Position numbers and translations under genes: made by a program. Shown here piece after piece: positions 17,616-26,539 of a DNA stretch of 64,000 bases (positions are counted from its first letter, which is position 1; every line of letters begins with the position of its first letter). Source of the stretch: Desulfocucumis palustris (lineage in GTDB: Bacteria > Bacillota > Desulfotomaculia > Desulfotomaculales > Desulfocucumaceae); NCBI RefSeq assembly GCF_002933875.1, contig NZ_BFAV01000102.1, positions 1-64,000 on the forward strand. The letters are read 5' to 3'. The notes beneath the pieces are model-generated. The model did not search any database. It worked only from the letters and a program-made list of their open reading frames with translations, and was not told the origin of the DNA.

Positions 17616-18605
17616 ATGAACGGGGGAGATATTGCAAACAGGCTGGATAAAGAGTGGCTGGTTTTATCTCCCGCTGAAATAGCTGCCATGCTGGGTGTAA
17701 CCGGGGAAGAGCTTATGGAATATTGCGGTAAATTATACCCGGGGATGGATTTAAGATATAAAGCTATTGGCAGTGAAGGCCGGGACGGAGTAATACTGGA
17801 CGTTCTAAAGCGCCTGGAATCCGGGGCTTTTACCGCCTCCGGCCGGGAGCGCCTGCCCCACTGGGAAAAGGGCTGGGGGGAATCCCTGGGGAAATTTGAA
17901 GAGGAGCTTGATGATAAAGCGCTAATTCCGGCCTACGTGCGGCCCGGCGGCATTCTGCGCATAAATGGCGGCTACGCCAGGGGCGCGGACAGTTTTTTGG
18001 AGTTGAGTTTTTATACCCTATTGCGCACCACTCTATTTAGCAAATATTTTTCCGGTGTGGAAAGTGTTTACGAATTTGGCTGCGGCACCGGATATAACCT
18101 GGTGATGCTGGCCAGGATGTATCCGGAAAAAAATTTATTCGGACTTGACTGGGCCTCAACTTCCGTCAAACTGGTTGACAGAATTGCCGCCCACTATAAA
18201 TTCCGGCTTGCGGGGTTTCGTTTTGACATGTATAACCCCGATTATAATCTTTCCATGCCTCCCGGCAGCGCGGTGCTTACCCTGAATTCAATGGAACAGC
18301 TGGGCGGAAAATGGGAGTCTTTTTTAAACTTTTTATTGCTGAAAAAACCTGCCCTTTGCGTGCATGCGGAGCCCTTTGCGGAATTATACAACCAGGATTC
18401 TTTAATTGATTACCTGGCTTTGAAGTATCACCGGGCCAGGGGCTATCTAAACGGTTTTTTGACAAAACTTGTTGAACTGGAAAGGGCGGGCCGGATAGAA
18501 ATATTAACGGTAAACAGGGTTCCCTTTGGAAGCTGTTTCCACGAGGGATATTCCATAGCGGCATGGAGGCCCCTTCCCGGGGCCGGTGAGCCGGGTAATA
18601 CCTAA
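17616..18605 (+). CDS. Class I SAM-dependent methyltransferase
   Basis: A 329-residue protein. SAM motif I is VYEFGCGTGYNLVMLARMYP (about residues 150-170), followed by LFGLDWASTSVKLVDRIA; VLTLNSMEQLGGKWESF follows where motif II is expected. The first ~110 residues form a separate N-terminal part without a recognised motif. ATG with GGGAAGGGTG upstream, 20 bases after the dehydratase. Probably a sugar O- or C-methyltransferase of the deoxyheptose module; the substrate is unknown. Confidence 0.75.
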   Translation: MNGGDIANRLDKEWLVLSPAEIAAMLGVTGEELMEYCGKLYPGMDLRYKAIGSEGRDGVILDVLKRLESGAFTASGRERLPHWEKGWGESLGKFEEELDDKALIPAYVRPGGILRINGGYARGADSFLELSFYTLLRTTLFSKYFSGVESVYEFGCGTGYNLVMLARMYPEKNLFGLDWASTSVKLVDRIAAHYKFRLAGFRFDMYNPDYNLSMPPGSAVLTLNSMEQLGGKWESFLNFLLLKKPALCVHAEPFAELYNQDSLIDYLALKYHRARGYLNGFLTKLVELERAGRIEILTVNRVPFGSCFHEGYSIAAWRPLPGAGEPGNT

Positions 18606-18725
18606 ATTGCCAAAAAATTGAGGAGTATCCCGCTATTATAAAATATTTTATGAAAAAATGTTTGGCAGAAAAAGCGTGTTTAAAGAGCATATCGGTAAAC
18701 CGGTTTTGAATGTTGAGATAATTTA

Positions 18726-18771
18726 AGCCCTCTATGGCCGGGCAATCTTGAAAATAGAGGGCTGTATTTTT
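18726..18771 (+). terminator. Rho-independent terminator before hddC
   Basis: AGCCCTCTAT at 18726-18735 pairs with ATAGAGGGCT at 18754-18763 (10 bp perfect), followed by GTATTTTTC. It divides the heptose genes into two units; hddC starts 28 bases after the T-run. Confidence 0.7.
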
Positions 18772-18798
18772 CATATTACGGCAGGGGGATGGGGACAG

Positions 18799-19515
18799 GT
18801 GAAGGCTGTGGTACTGGCGGGGGGATTCGGCACCCGCCTTCAATCCGTGCTGAAAGGGCTGCCAAAGCCCATGGCGCCGGTGGGGGAGGGCTGTTTTCTG
18901 GATTACCTCCTGAAAGGCCTTATCTCCAGCGGTATTAAGGAATATATTTTTTGTGTTTATTACCTGGCGGACAAAATAACAGGCTATCTGGGTGATGGCG
19001 GCAAACTTGGCATTTCAGTGGATTACAGCGTGGAGACAAGGCCCATGGGCACCGCGGGGGCGGTTGGTCTGCTCAGGGAAAGTTTAAAAGAAACCTTTTG
19101 CGTGGTAAACGCGGACACCTATATTGAGGTGGATTTGAGGGAATGTCTTCAGTGGCACAGGGAAAAAAAGGCCATGGCAACCCTGTGCGCCGTTAAAGTT
19201 GCGGACAGCGGCCGTTTTGGCACCCTGGTATTTGATTCCCGGTGGAGGATTATAGATTTCCGGGAAAAAGCTGCCTCCGGCGGGAACCGGTGGATTAACG
19301 GCGGCATATACATATTTGAACCGGAAATTTTTCAATATATACCGGAAGGAACCTCCGTTTCCATGGAGAGGGAGGTATTTCCCCGGTTACTGAAGAGCAG
19401 GGAAAGGATATACGGATATCCCCGGGAGACTCATTTTTTCGATATAGGTGTTCCGGAGGATTATTATGCCTTTCAAGAGTTCATTTCCTGGAAAAGAGAA
19501 AAGGGGGACATTTAG
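18799..19515 (+). CDS. hddC: D-glycero-D-manno-heptose 1-phosphate nucleotidyltransferase
   Basis: A 238-residue nucleotidyltransferase: KAVVLAGGFGTRLQSVLKGL, PKPMAPV, CVYYLADKITGYLGDG, ETRPMGTAGAV and FCVVNADTYIEVDL. This is the HddC pattern, which transfers GMP from GTP to heptose-1-phosphate. GTG at 18799 is used: it follows GGGGA and begins the conserved strand; the in-frame start at 18748 lies inside the preceding terminator. It is followed within 6 bases by gmhA. Confidence 0.88.
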   Translation: MKAVVLAGGFGTRLQSVLKGLPKPMAPVGEGCFLDYLLKGLISSGIKEYIFCVYYLADKITGYLGDGGKLGISVDYSVETRPMGTAGAVGLLRESLKETFCVVNADTYIEVDLRECLQWHREKKAMATLCAVKVADSGRFGTLVFDSRWRIIDFREKAASGGNRWINGGIYIFEPEIFQYIPEGTSVSMEREVFPRLLKSRERIYGYPRETHFFDIGVPEDYYAFQEFISWKREKGDI

Positions 19516-19520
19516 GAGTC

Positions 19521-20108
19521 ATGAATGCTCCCATAAAAAATGCCGATTCAATTTGGCGGGATGCGGTTAAAATCATTCAAAGCCACTATAAAAACGAATT
19601 CTTTAATTCTATTAATAATATAGTCGATATATTGTTCGACTGCTTTACAAAAAATGGACGCCTGCTGGTTTTCGGCAACGGAGGTTCGGCTGCGGACGCC
19701 CAGCATATCTGCGGCGAACTGGTGGGCCGCTTTCAAAAGGAGCGCAGTCCCCTGGACGCCCTGGCCCTGACCACAAACACTTCCGTTCTTACGGCCTGGG
19801 CCAACGACTACGATTATCACACCGTATTCTCCAGGCAGATAGAAGCTTACGGCAGACCGGGCGATGTGGCCTGGGGAATATCCACCAGCGGAAATTCCGG
19901 TAACGTTGTGCAGGGACTGAAAAAAGCAAAGGAAATTGGACTGTTCACAGTGGGCTTGCTGGGCGGCGGCGGCGGGCAATGCATTAAATATTGTGACGTC
20001 TCCCTGGTGGTGGACAGCAAGGATACGCCCCGCATACAGGAAATCCATTTGATTTCCTACCATATTATATGTGCCCTGCTGGAAGAAAGAATTTTTCAAA
20101 ATGATTGA
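19521..20108 (+). CDS. gmhA: Sedoheptulose 7-phosphate isomerase
   Basis: A 195-residue SIS-domain protein that converts sedoheptulose-7-phosphate to D-glycero-D-manno-heptose 7-phosphate, the entry to heptose synthesis. Motifs: LLVFGNGGSAADAQHICGEL, WANDYDYHTVFSRQ, GISTSGNSGNVVQGL and C-terminal IQEIHLISYHIICALLE. ATG with TAGGAG upstream. It overlaps gmhB by 8 bases. The two-subunit transketolase at 9090-10722 can provide its substrate. Confidence 0.94.
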   Translation: MNAPIKNADSIWRDAVKIIQSHYKNEFFNSINNIVDILFDCFTKNGRLLVFGNGGSAADAQHICGELVGRFQKERSPLDALALTTNTSVLTAWANDYDYHTVFSRQIEAYGRPGDVAWGISTSGNSGNVVQGLKKAKEIGLFTVGLLGGGGGQCIKYCDVSLVVDSKDTPRIQEIHLISYHIICALLEERIFQND

Positions 20109-20772
20109 CGGGCTTCATTTAAGCGGCCCTTTGTCGGGCATATTTGCCAGGTGGTATGAAAAAGACATTAGAGTCTATTCCGGCGGCCCGGCATTATTCC
20201 TTGACCGGGACGGGGTAATTGTGGAGGATACCCACTATCTTTCCAGCCCCGGCGATATATCCTTTATTCCCGGAGTTGCGGAGGCTTTACGATCCCTCAG
20301 GGATTTAAATATACCGGTTATTGTTGTAACCAACCAGGCAGGAATTGGTAAGGGCTATTATGGGTGGGATGCTTTTGCCGCTGTGCAAAAGCACATTAAC
20401 GACTATGTAAGGGACCAGGGAGGTTTTATATCCGGGTGTGTTGCCTGCCCATACCATCCGGAAGGAAAGAATCCCTACCGGCATGGAAATCATCCCTTTC
20501 GCAAGCCCAATCCCGGAATGATATTATGGGCGCTAAAAAGTGCCAATATTGATAGATCCGGCTCCTGGCTCGCGGGTGATAAGCTGTCGGATTTACAGGC
20601 AGGCGCGTTGGCGGGATTGGCCGGACTGGCGCATGTGTCAACCGGCCAGGGGAAAAAAGAGGCGGGCATTGCTGAAAGCTGGTCCGGGAAAAGAACCGAC
20701 GTTATTTTTGTTGATAGTTTAAAAGAGGTGGTGATGAGGTTTATAAAAATGATTAAGGGCTTGCGGGATTAA
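20101..20772 (+). CDS. gmhB: D-glycero-D-manno-heptose 1,7-bisphosphate phosphatase
   Basis: A 223-residue HAD phosphatase. ALFLDRDGVIVEDTHYL carries the nucleophile and acid Asp pair; VVTNQAGIGKGYY and WLAGDKLSDLQAGALAG are HAD motifs II and IV. The zinc loop reads CVACPYHPEG, then FRKPNPGM. It begins inside the gmhA stop region, so the two are coupled. An N-terminal extension of ~25 residues precedes the HAD core. It removes the C7 phosphate after HddA. Confidence 0.92.
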   Translation: MIDGLHLSGPLSGIFARWYEKDIRVYSGGPALFLDRDGVIVEDTHYLSSPGDISFIPGVAEALRSLRDLNIPVIVVTNQAGIGKGYYGWDAFAAVQKHINDYVRDQGGFISGCVACPYHPEGKNPYRHGNHPFRKPNPGMILWALKSANIDRSGSWLAGDKLSDLQAGALAGLAGLAHVSTGQGKKEAGIAESWSGKRTDVIFVDSLKEVVMRFIKMIKGLRD

Positions 20773-20805
20773 CGGGGAAGAAGCTTATTTTTGGGAGTTA
20801 AAAAA

Positions 20806-22422
20806 ATGGATTCTCTGAAAATTGATAATGAGGGGCAAGATTATTTATTTGAAGATATGCGCGTCGAAAAGGAACCGGATGATTGCGGGATTGTTATAAA
20901 AAACACTGACGGCATGGGTGCCCCCGAGCCCGGAAACAATATTTACGCCACCAGAAGAAATGTTGCGGCGGCCTTTCTGGGTGAACATTCGTCACTGGTG
21001 AGCGTTGTGCTGGTGGGATATAACAATCTCGAAGAATATACCAAAACATGTGTTGAGTGCGTAATCAAATATACAAAGGATATCGATTATGAACTCATTC
21101 TGGTGGATAATGGTTCCTCCGACGGGACGTTTGAATATTTTAAATCCGTACGGCACCCGAGAAAGAAAATAGTGCGGGTTACAAAAAATATAGGCGCATT
21201 TTATGGCAGCAGCGCCGGTATGGCACTGGCGGCCGGAGCCTACGTGGCAGGCGTTTGTAATGATGTATACGTTACTAAAAACTGGCTTTCGAATATGCTT
21301 AAATGTGCCCTGTCCGATGAGCGCATCGGCATGATAGGGCCAATGTCAAATAATGTGAGTAATTTACAGGATGCAAATATGAGTTTTACAGATTTTAATG
21401 ATATGCAGGAAAAAGCCGGGCAATTCAATGTTTCCGACCCCGGGAAATGGCATGAGCGGCTGAGGCTCACCTCACCGCTGGTCCTTTTTAAAAAAGAATG
21501 TATTGATATGGCAGGTACCTTTGATTACGGTTTTTTTCATGATTTTGCCGATGACGATATAACCTTCAGAGTGCGCAGGGCGGGTTATAAAGCAATTCTT
21601 TGCAAGGATGTGTTTGTCTATCATGCCGGGCACAGCGTAAGCCAGACCGCGGAGCAATACCGGGAATCCCTTGAAAAAGGCCGTATTGCGTTCAGAAATA
21701 AATATTTTGGTGTGGACGCCTGGGATGATGTGAATAATTATGAACTTGCCATGATGTCGTTAATTAATCCGGAAGAGCGGCGGGGCTCAGGGAAAATTGA
21801 CGTTTTGGGCGTGGATGTTCTGTGCGGGACGCCAATACTGGAGCTCAAAAATAAGCTGAGAGATGCCGGTATATTTGATGTTTGCCTGTGGGCATTTACA
21901 AACCAGGCTAAATACTGGCAGGATTTAAACACCATATGCGCAGGCAAGGTGGCGGTTGACAGACAGGAGTATCTGCTAAAATATTTTGCCGGGGATAAAT
22001 TTGATTATATAGTATTGGGCGGGCCGATTAACGGATACGGGGAGCCGTACCGGTTTCTTGAAGATCTGTTGAAACTTTTAAAAAGCGGCGGACATCTGCT
22101 TGTCAAGCTTAGAAACACATATGACGCCAAGGCTTTGCTTGAAATGGCGGGCCGTCATATAGCCGGTGAGCAAAAAACATTTGCGCAGATTTCGCTGGAA
22201 ACATTTTTATCTTACTTAAACGAAAAAGGGGTTGCCTTCGGGAAAATAATGGTGGAATTACACCGCACTGATGAAAATTCTAAAAATTATATTAAACAGT
22301 TGGTTGGTCAGCTGGGTATTTCAAATCCGGATAATATTTTTAATAGAATCATGATTAACGATTACGTGCTGGATATATTTCCACGAGCCAATCCCGGCTC
22401 CTTAAACAACTATGAGGTGTAA
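20806..22422 (+). CDS. GT2 glycosyltransferase with C-terminal methyltransferase-like domain
   Basis: A 538-residue protein. After ~60 acidic, probably flexible residues comes a GT-A domain: VSVVLVGYNNLEEYTKTC, YELILVDNGSSDGTFEYF, then FFHDFADDDITFRVRRAGYK (DDD metal motif), to about residue 310. The C-terminal ~200 residues look like a degenerate SAM-methyltransferase half (VDVLCGTPILELKNKLRDAG, YIVLGGPINGY, LLKSGGHLLVKLRN) without the glycine-rich SAM loop. ATG follows GGGAG at 8 bases. Likely a glycan-chain transferase; the extra domain's role is open. Confidence 0.82.
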   Translation: MDSLKIDNEGQDYLFEDMRVEKEPDDCGIVIKNTDGMGAPEPGNNIYATRRNVAAAFLGEHSSLVSVVLVGYNNLEEYTKTCVECVIKYTKDIDYELILVDNGSSDGTFEYFKSVRHPRKKIVRVTKNIGAFYGSSAGMALAAGAYVAGVCNDVYVTKNWLSNMLKCALSDERIGMIGPMSNNVSNLQDANMSFTDFNDMQEKAGQFNVSDPGKWHERLRLTSPLVLFKKECIDMAGTFDYGFFHDFADDDITFRVRRAGYKAILCKDVFVYHAGHSVSQTAEQYRESLEKGRIAFRNKYFGVDAWDDVNNYELAMMSLINPEERRGSGKIDVLGVDVLCGTPILELKNKLRDAGIFDVCLWAFTNQAKYWQDLNTICAGKVAVDRQEYLLKYFAGDKFDYIVLGGPINGYGEPYRFLEDLLKLLKSGGHLLVKLRNTYDAKALLEMAGRHIAGEQKTFAQISLETFLSYLNEKGVAFGKIMVELHRTDENSKNYIKQLVGQLGISNPDNIFNRIMINDYVLDIFPRANPGSLNNYEV

Positions 22423-22429
22423 AGCAGCC

Positions 22430-24022
22430 ATGAGAAAAATATTGTTTGTCATCCCTCATGCCGGGAAAGATAAACCGGTTGAAAATATGCAGGAACGGCA
22501 TATTGTGACGCCTCCCTATGGGGTATTATCCCTGGCATCGTATTTAAGAGATAAGAGTACAACTTTAATTGATGTCAGCATACTGGATTTAAATCTTTAT
22601 CCCCGGGAAAAAGACATTATGGATGCTGCGGTAAGGGAAAAAATAATTGAGTATAGACCGGATATTATGGGAATTTCAGTTATGTTCAACTGGACCTGTA
22701 ACGCTCTGAAGACTTATTCGGAGATTGCCCGGGGGGTTGATGCCGGAATAATCATAATTTGTGGAGGCGTGGTGGCCACAAATTACTATGGCAATATTGT
22801 TAAAGACAATATGTATATAGACGGTGTTTGTTTTGCCGAGGGGGAAATTCCGCTTTTAAAGCTGGTCAATGCCGCTGATCCCTATGAAGTTATGGAGAAC
22901 GACCCTTCCTGGTTTACAAGAAAAGCGCTGGCCAAAGGGAAAAAACCTGTTGCTTCCTTTGTGGAGAATCTGGATGAGCTTCCGTTTATAGATTTTACTA
23001 TGATAGACATCAACGCCTACGAAGCCAGGCTGAGAAAGAGGACGCTGAACAATACCGACACCGCTAATTCAGGGTTGACCCTTCCCATCCACACCTCCAG
23101 GGGGTGTCCTTTTAACTGCGTTTTTTGCTGCACCGCGGCCAACCATGGGAAAAAAATGCGGTATATGAGTCCCGGGCGCGTAAAACATGAAGTGGAAAAT
23201 ATGATTAATAAGTATGGCATAAAAAGACTGGCTATTGACGATGACCAGTTTTTGCTTGACAGGGAGCGGGCCAAGGAAATACTCAGGCAGATAGCCGGGT
23301 TTAATATTGCTGTCGAGGTGGCAAGCGGCCTTTCCGTGGCGTTCATAGATAATGAAGTGGCCCGCCTGTTAAAAAAGGCGGGGCTGGAAATAGCATATCT
23401 GGCTATAGAATCCGGTTCCGAGCGTGTGCTTAGGGAGATTATTGCCAAACCTTTGCAAGTGGAACAAATAGAAACCGCCGTTAAGGCGCTGCGTGACAAC
23501 GGATTGCTGATACATGTCAATGTTATTATCGGCTTTCCCGGGGAAACAGAGGAAGACAGGGCATTATCCTTAAAACTTATGGAGGAAATGGGCTTTGAAT
23601 GGAATTATATTTACATTGCCACGCCCATGATGGGCAGCAGGCTTTATGATATGTGCGTTGAGAAGAATTACATTGACAGAAGCCAGGTTTTTGACGAGGC
23701 CCATTTATATAACTGTGTGATCAGGGCTCCCGGGATTGACCCGGATTATATAAATAAAAAAGCGTACATGATGAATTTGGAGGTGAACTTTGTAAAAAAT
23801 TACAGGATGAGAATCGGCGATTTTGAAACAGCGGCCGGATACTTTAAAAATGTGGTGGATAAATATCCTCATCAAGCCTTTGCACATTATTACCTTGCCA
23901 GGGCATATGAAGGCATGGGAGCGGACGGGGCAAAAATACAAGAGCATTATAAAAAATTCCGTGAGCTCATAAACAGTTCCGGCCAGTGGAAAGAATATGC
24001 CCGCAGCTTTGCCTTGATTTGA
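22430..24022 (+). CDS. B12-binding radical SAM protein
   Basis: A 530-residue protein with an N-terminal cobalamin-binding-type domain (TPPYGVLSLASYLRDKS, DIMGISVMFNW, IIICGGVVATNYYGNIVKD, CFAEGEIPLLKL) and a radical SAM barrel with C226-x3-C230-x2-C233 in SRGCPFNCVFC. Barrel motifs include AIDDDQFLLDRERAKEIL and VIIGFPGETEEDRALSL. The last ~80 residues resemble one or two TPR helices (AAGYFKNVVDKYPHQAFAHY). It belongs to the same broad class as the enzyme at 12975 but differs in its C-terminus. Probably a C-methyltransferase or other radical modification of a sugar or lipid; unproven. Confidence 0.83.
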   Translation: MRKILFVIPHAGKDKPVENMQERHIVTPPYGVLSLASYLRDKSTTLIDVSILDLNLYPREKDIMDAAVREKIIEYRPDIMGISVMFNWTCNALKTYSEIARGVDAGIIIICGGVVATNYYGNIVKDNMYIDGVCFAEGEIPLLKLVNAADPYEVMENDPSWFTRKALAKGKKPVASFVENLDELPFIDFTMIDINAYEARLRKRTLNNTDTANSGLTLPIHTSRGCPFNCVFCCTAANHGKKMRYMSPGRVKHEVENMINKYGIKRLAIDDDQFLLDRERAKEILRQIAGFNIAVEVASGLSVAFIDNEVARLLKKAGLEIAYLAIESGSERVLREIIAKPLQVEQIETAVKALRDNGLLIHVNVIIGFPGETEEDRALSLKLMEEMGFEWNYIYIATPMMGSRLYDMCVEKNYIDRSQVFDEAHLYNCVIRAPGIDPDYINKKAYMMNLEVNFVKNYRMRIGDFETAAGYFKNVVDKYPHQAFAHYYLARAYEGMGADGAKIQEHYKKFRELINSSGQWKEYARSFALI

Positions 24023-24030
24023 GCCGCGCC

Positions 24031-25359
24031 ATGCCAAAGGGAAATATACTTCATATCACCCCTCACATGGGTGGAGGCGTGGGCAACGTAATATCCGGAA
24101 TAGCGTCTTCCCGGGATAATTCCGTAATACACCAAATAATACTGCTGGAACAGCCTGTTCATAGAAAATTTTTAAATATCGCTCTGGCCGCGGGAGTAAA
24201 GGTGGTTATACAGCCGGGCGGAAGGTTGCTTTATGATCTGATCAAAAATAGTGATATTACAATCATCCACTGGTGGAATCATCCCAAAACCGCAAAATTG
24301 CTCCGCTATTTTCCCGCAATTCCCGCGCGGGTTGTATTATGGACCCATGTTTCCTGTCTTACCGCCCCCGCGCTGCATCCCCGAATGCTTTTAATTTCCT
24401 CCATGGTGTGGTTTACATCTCCCGCCTCTTATGAAGCGGAGGAGTTTTTGGCATTGCCGCCGGGAGTTGTTCAAGAAAAGACCGGGGTTGTCCACGGCTG
24501 CGCCGGATTTGACCATCTCCCCGGCGTCGAACCGGAAGAGCATGCCGGATTTAATATCGGATACCTGGGGTATGTGGATTTTTCCAAGCTGCATCCTGAT
24601 TTTATTTTGTTCTGCAAAGAGGTGGGTATCCCCGGGGCAAAATTCATTTTAGCCGGAGATGCCCCGGCAAAAGACATACTCACAAAGCAAGCCCGGAAGC
24701 AGGGGATAAAAAATGAGTTTGCCTACCTTGGTCATGTGGAAAATATTTACCAGGTTTTGATGGGCTTTGATGTCTTTGGCTATCCGCTGCTGCCCGGCCA
24801 TACAGGTACCACTGAAAATGCCCTGTTGGAAGCCATGGCGGCAAAGGTGCCGCCTGTTGTGCTGAATCAGCTTGCGGAAAAACATATTGTTAGGGATGGT
24901 GAGACGGGTTTTTTGGTCTCCGGCAGGCAAGAGTACGGAGAGGCAATCCGGTACTTATATAATAATCCCGGCAAAAGAAGAGAAATGGGTATCAGTGCCC
25001 GGGATTATGTGCTTGGGAAATATAGTAAAAGTAAAATTTTGCAATCCTTTTATGCAGGGGTTGAAATTGTAATGAAACAGCCTAAGAAAAGGATATGTTT
25101 TAAAGATATTATGGGCAAAACCCCTGCCCAGTGGTTTGCATCCTGTCTCGGCAGGGAGGGGCACAGGTTTGCCCGGAGCCTTCTGGCCGGGGTTGACGGG
25201 CAAACCCCGGAGATCAAAAGATTAATTTTAAATTGCAGCCCGCTATTGAAGGGGGAAAATAAATCGTCGGTGTTTCACTATGCCAGGGAATTTCCCGGTG
25301 ATCCGATGTTGCGGACTTGGGCCGATATATTAAGAGAGAGCAGTGAAAATGATGCCTAG
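24031..25359 (+). CDS. GT4-like (GT-B fold) glycosyltransferase
   Basis: A 442-residue protein. The N-terminus ILHITPHMGGGVGNVISGI is the GT-B donor-side glycine-rich loop. The C-terminal half has GYLGYVDFSKLHPDF, FILAGDAPAKDI, FAYLGHVENIYQVLMGFDVF and GTTENALLEAMAAKVPPVVL, the GT4 pattern including the E-x7-E region. About 80 residues follow the GT core. It starts 8 bases after the previous stop; no strong RBS is seen, so coupling is likely. Donor and acceptor are unknown. Confidence 0.8.
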   Translation: MPKGNILHITPHMGGGVGNVISGIASSRDNSVIHQIILLEQPVHRKFLNIALAAGVKVVIQPGGRLLYDLIKNSDITIIHWWNHPKTAKLLRYFPAIPARVVLWTHVSCLTAPALHPRMLLISSMVWFTSPASYEAEEFLALPPGVVQEKTGVVHGCAGFDHLPGVEPEEHAGFNIGYLGYVDFSKLHPDFILFCKEVGIPGAKFILAGDAPAKDILTKQARKQGIKNEFAYLGHVENIYQVLMGFDVFGYPLLPGHTGTTENALLEAMAAKVPPVVLNQLAEKHIVRDGETGFLVSGRQEYGEAIRYLYNNPGKRREMGISARDYVLGKYSKSKILQSFYAGVEIVMKQPKKRICFKDIMGKTPAQWFASCLGREGHRFARSLLAGVDGQTPEIKRLILNCSPLLKGENKSSVFHYAREFPGDPMLRTWADILRESSENDA

Positions 25360-26500
25360 CAAACAAAATTACGGGGACGGAATGAGAGAGTTGATAAGTT
25401 CTCCGGAAAACATAAAAAAGGCGGAAGACATCCTGCAAGGGCTTGGCCCGGGGAAAATATACATTTACGGCGCCGGCAACGCGGGCGCCATGACCTTCAA
25501 ACTTTTGCAGGACGCGGGTATTGAGGTCCAGGCTTTTTTTGACAGGCGTGCTGAAACCGGTGGGTATTATTGCGGCAGGCCGGTTTACAAAGCGGCTGAG
25601 GCTGATTTATCCGGGAAGAGCCGCAAGGAATCGGTCATTATTATCGCTTTCATCTGTGACTGCCTTGAACTTGCGGACGTGCGGCAACGCTTGTTGGAAT
25701 TGGGCTGGGAGAAAATATATTACTTTCATGATATATATAATTGTTTAGTTTGCGGCAAAGGAGGGCATCAGGAAGACCGGAAGGATTTTATAAATTGCGC
25801 GCTGGAAAAAGTAATAAAGGTAGCTGAATTAATGGAAGATGATGAAAGCTATGAAGTGTTTGAAAATTTTTTCAAAGCCATAATCAGCGGGAATCCGGCC
25901 TATTTCTCCCTGCCGTCGGAGAAACCCCAGTATTTTGTTGACGATGTGCCTTTTAATAAAGGATACGCAAGGTTTATAGATTGCGGCGCCTTTGACGGGG
26001 ATACCGCGTTGGCCCTGAAAAGATACAGGGGAGAGGCTGAGGCGCTGGTTTTATTTGAACCTGACAGCGAGAATTTTAAAAGTCTTTGCGCAAATTTAAA
26101 AAATAATCGTATAGCGAAAGAACAGGTGCTCTTTCCCTGCGGCGTTTGGAGAAATAGCGAAATGCTCAGGTTTAGATCAGGTATAAAAAGTTCAAGTGGA
26201 ATATCAGAGAACGGAGATACATTTATTCAATGTATTGCCATAGATGACGCCATCGCTGATTTTGCTCCCACTTTTGTGAAAATGGACATTGAAGGGGCGG
26301 AATATGAAGCCCTTGCCGGGGCCGAACAAACAATACGAAGATATATGCCGGATCTTGCCATAAGCGTATATCACCGCATAGAACATTTGTGGCAGGTCCC
26401 TCTTTTGATAGAAAGCATTGCGCCGGGATATAAATTTTATTTGAGGTGTCACGGGCTGCACGGTATGGAGACTATCCTGTATGCGGTGGGCGGAACATGA
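25349..26500 (+). CDS. FkbM family methyltransferase with N-terminal Rossmann domain
   Basis: A 383-residue two-domain protein. Residues ~30-120 read KIYIYGAGNAGAMTFKLLQD and FFDRRAETGGYYCGRPVY, a nucleotide-binding Rossmann segment often attached to glycan-modifying enzymes. From ~200 the FkbM core is clear: FIDCGAFDGDTALAL, ALVLFEPDSENFKSLCANL, and FVKMDIEGAEYEALAGAEQT. FkbM enzymes O-methylate sugars or polyketides. It overlaps the previous gene by 11 bases. ATG 25349 is chosen; a GTG at 25343 is also possible. Confidence 0.85.
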   Translation: MMPSKQNYGDGMRELISSPENIKKAEDILQGLGPGKIYIYGAGNAGAMTFKLLQDAGIEVQAFFDRRAETGGYYCGRPVYKAAEADLSGKSRKESVIIIAFICDCLELADVRQRLLELGWEKIYYFHDIYNCLVCGKGGHQEDRKDFINCALEKVIKVAELMEDDESYEVFENFFKAIISGNPAYFSLPSEKPQYFVDDVPFNKGYARFIDCGAFDGDTALALKRYRGEAEALVLFEPDSENFKSLCANLKNNRIAKEQVLFPCGVWRNSEMLRFRSGIKSSSGISENGDTFIQCIAIDDAIADFAPTFVKMDIEGAEYEALAGAEQTIRRYMPDLAISVYHRIEHLWQVPLLIESIAPGYKFYLRCHGLHGMETILYAVGGT

Positions 26501-26539
26501 TGTTACGGGTTTATATATATCAGACAAGGAGAATTACCA

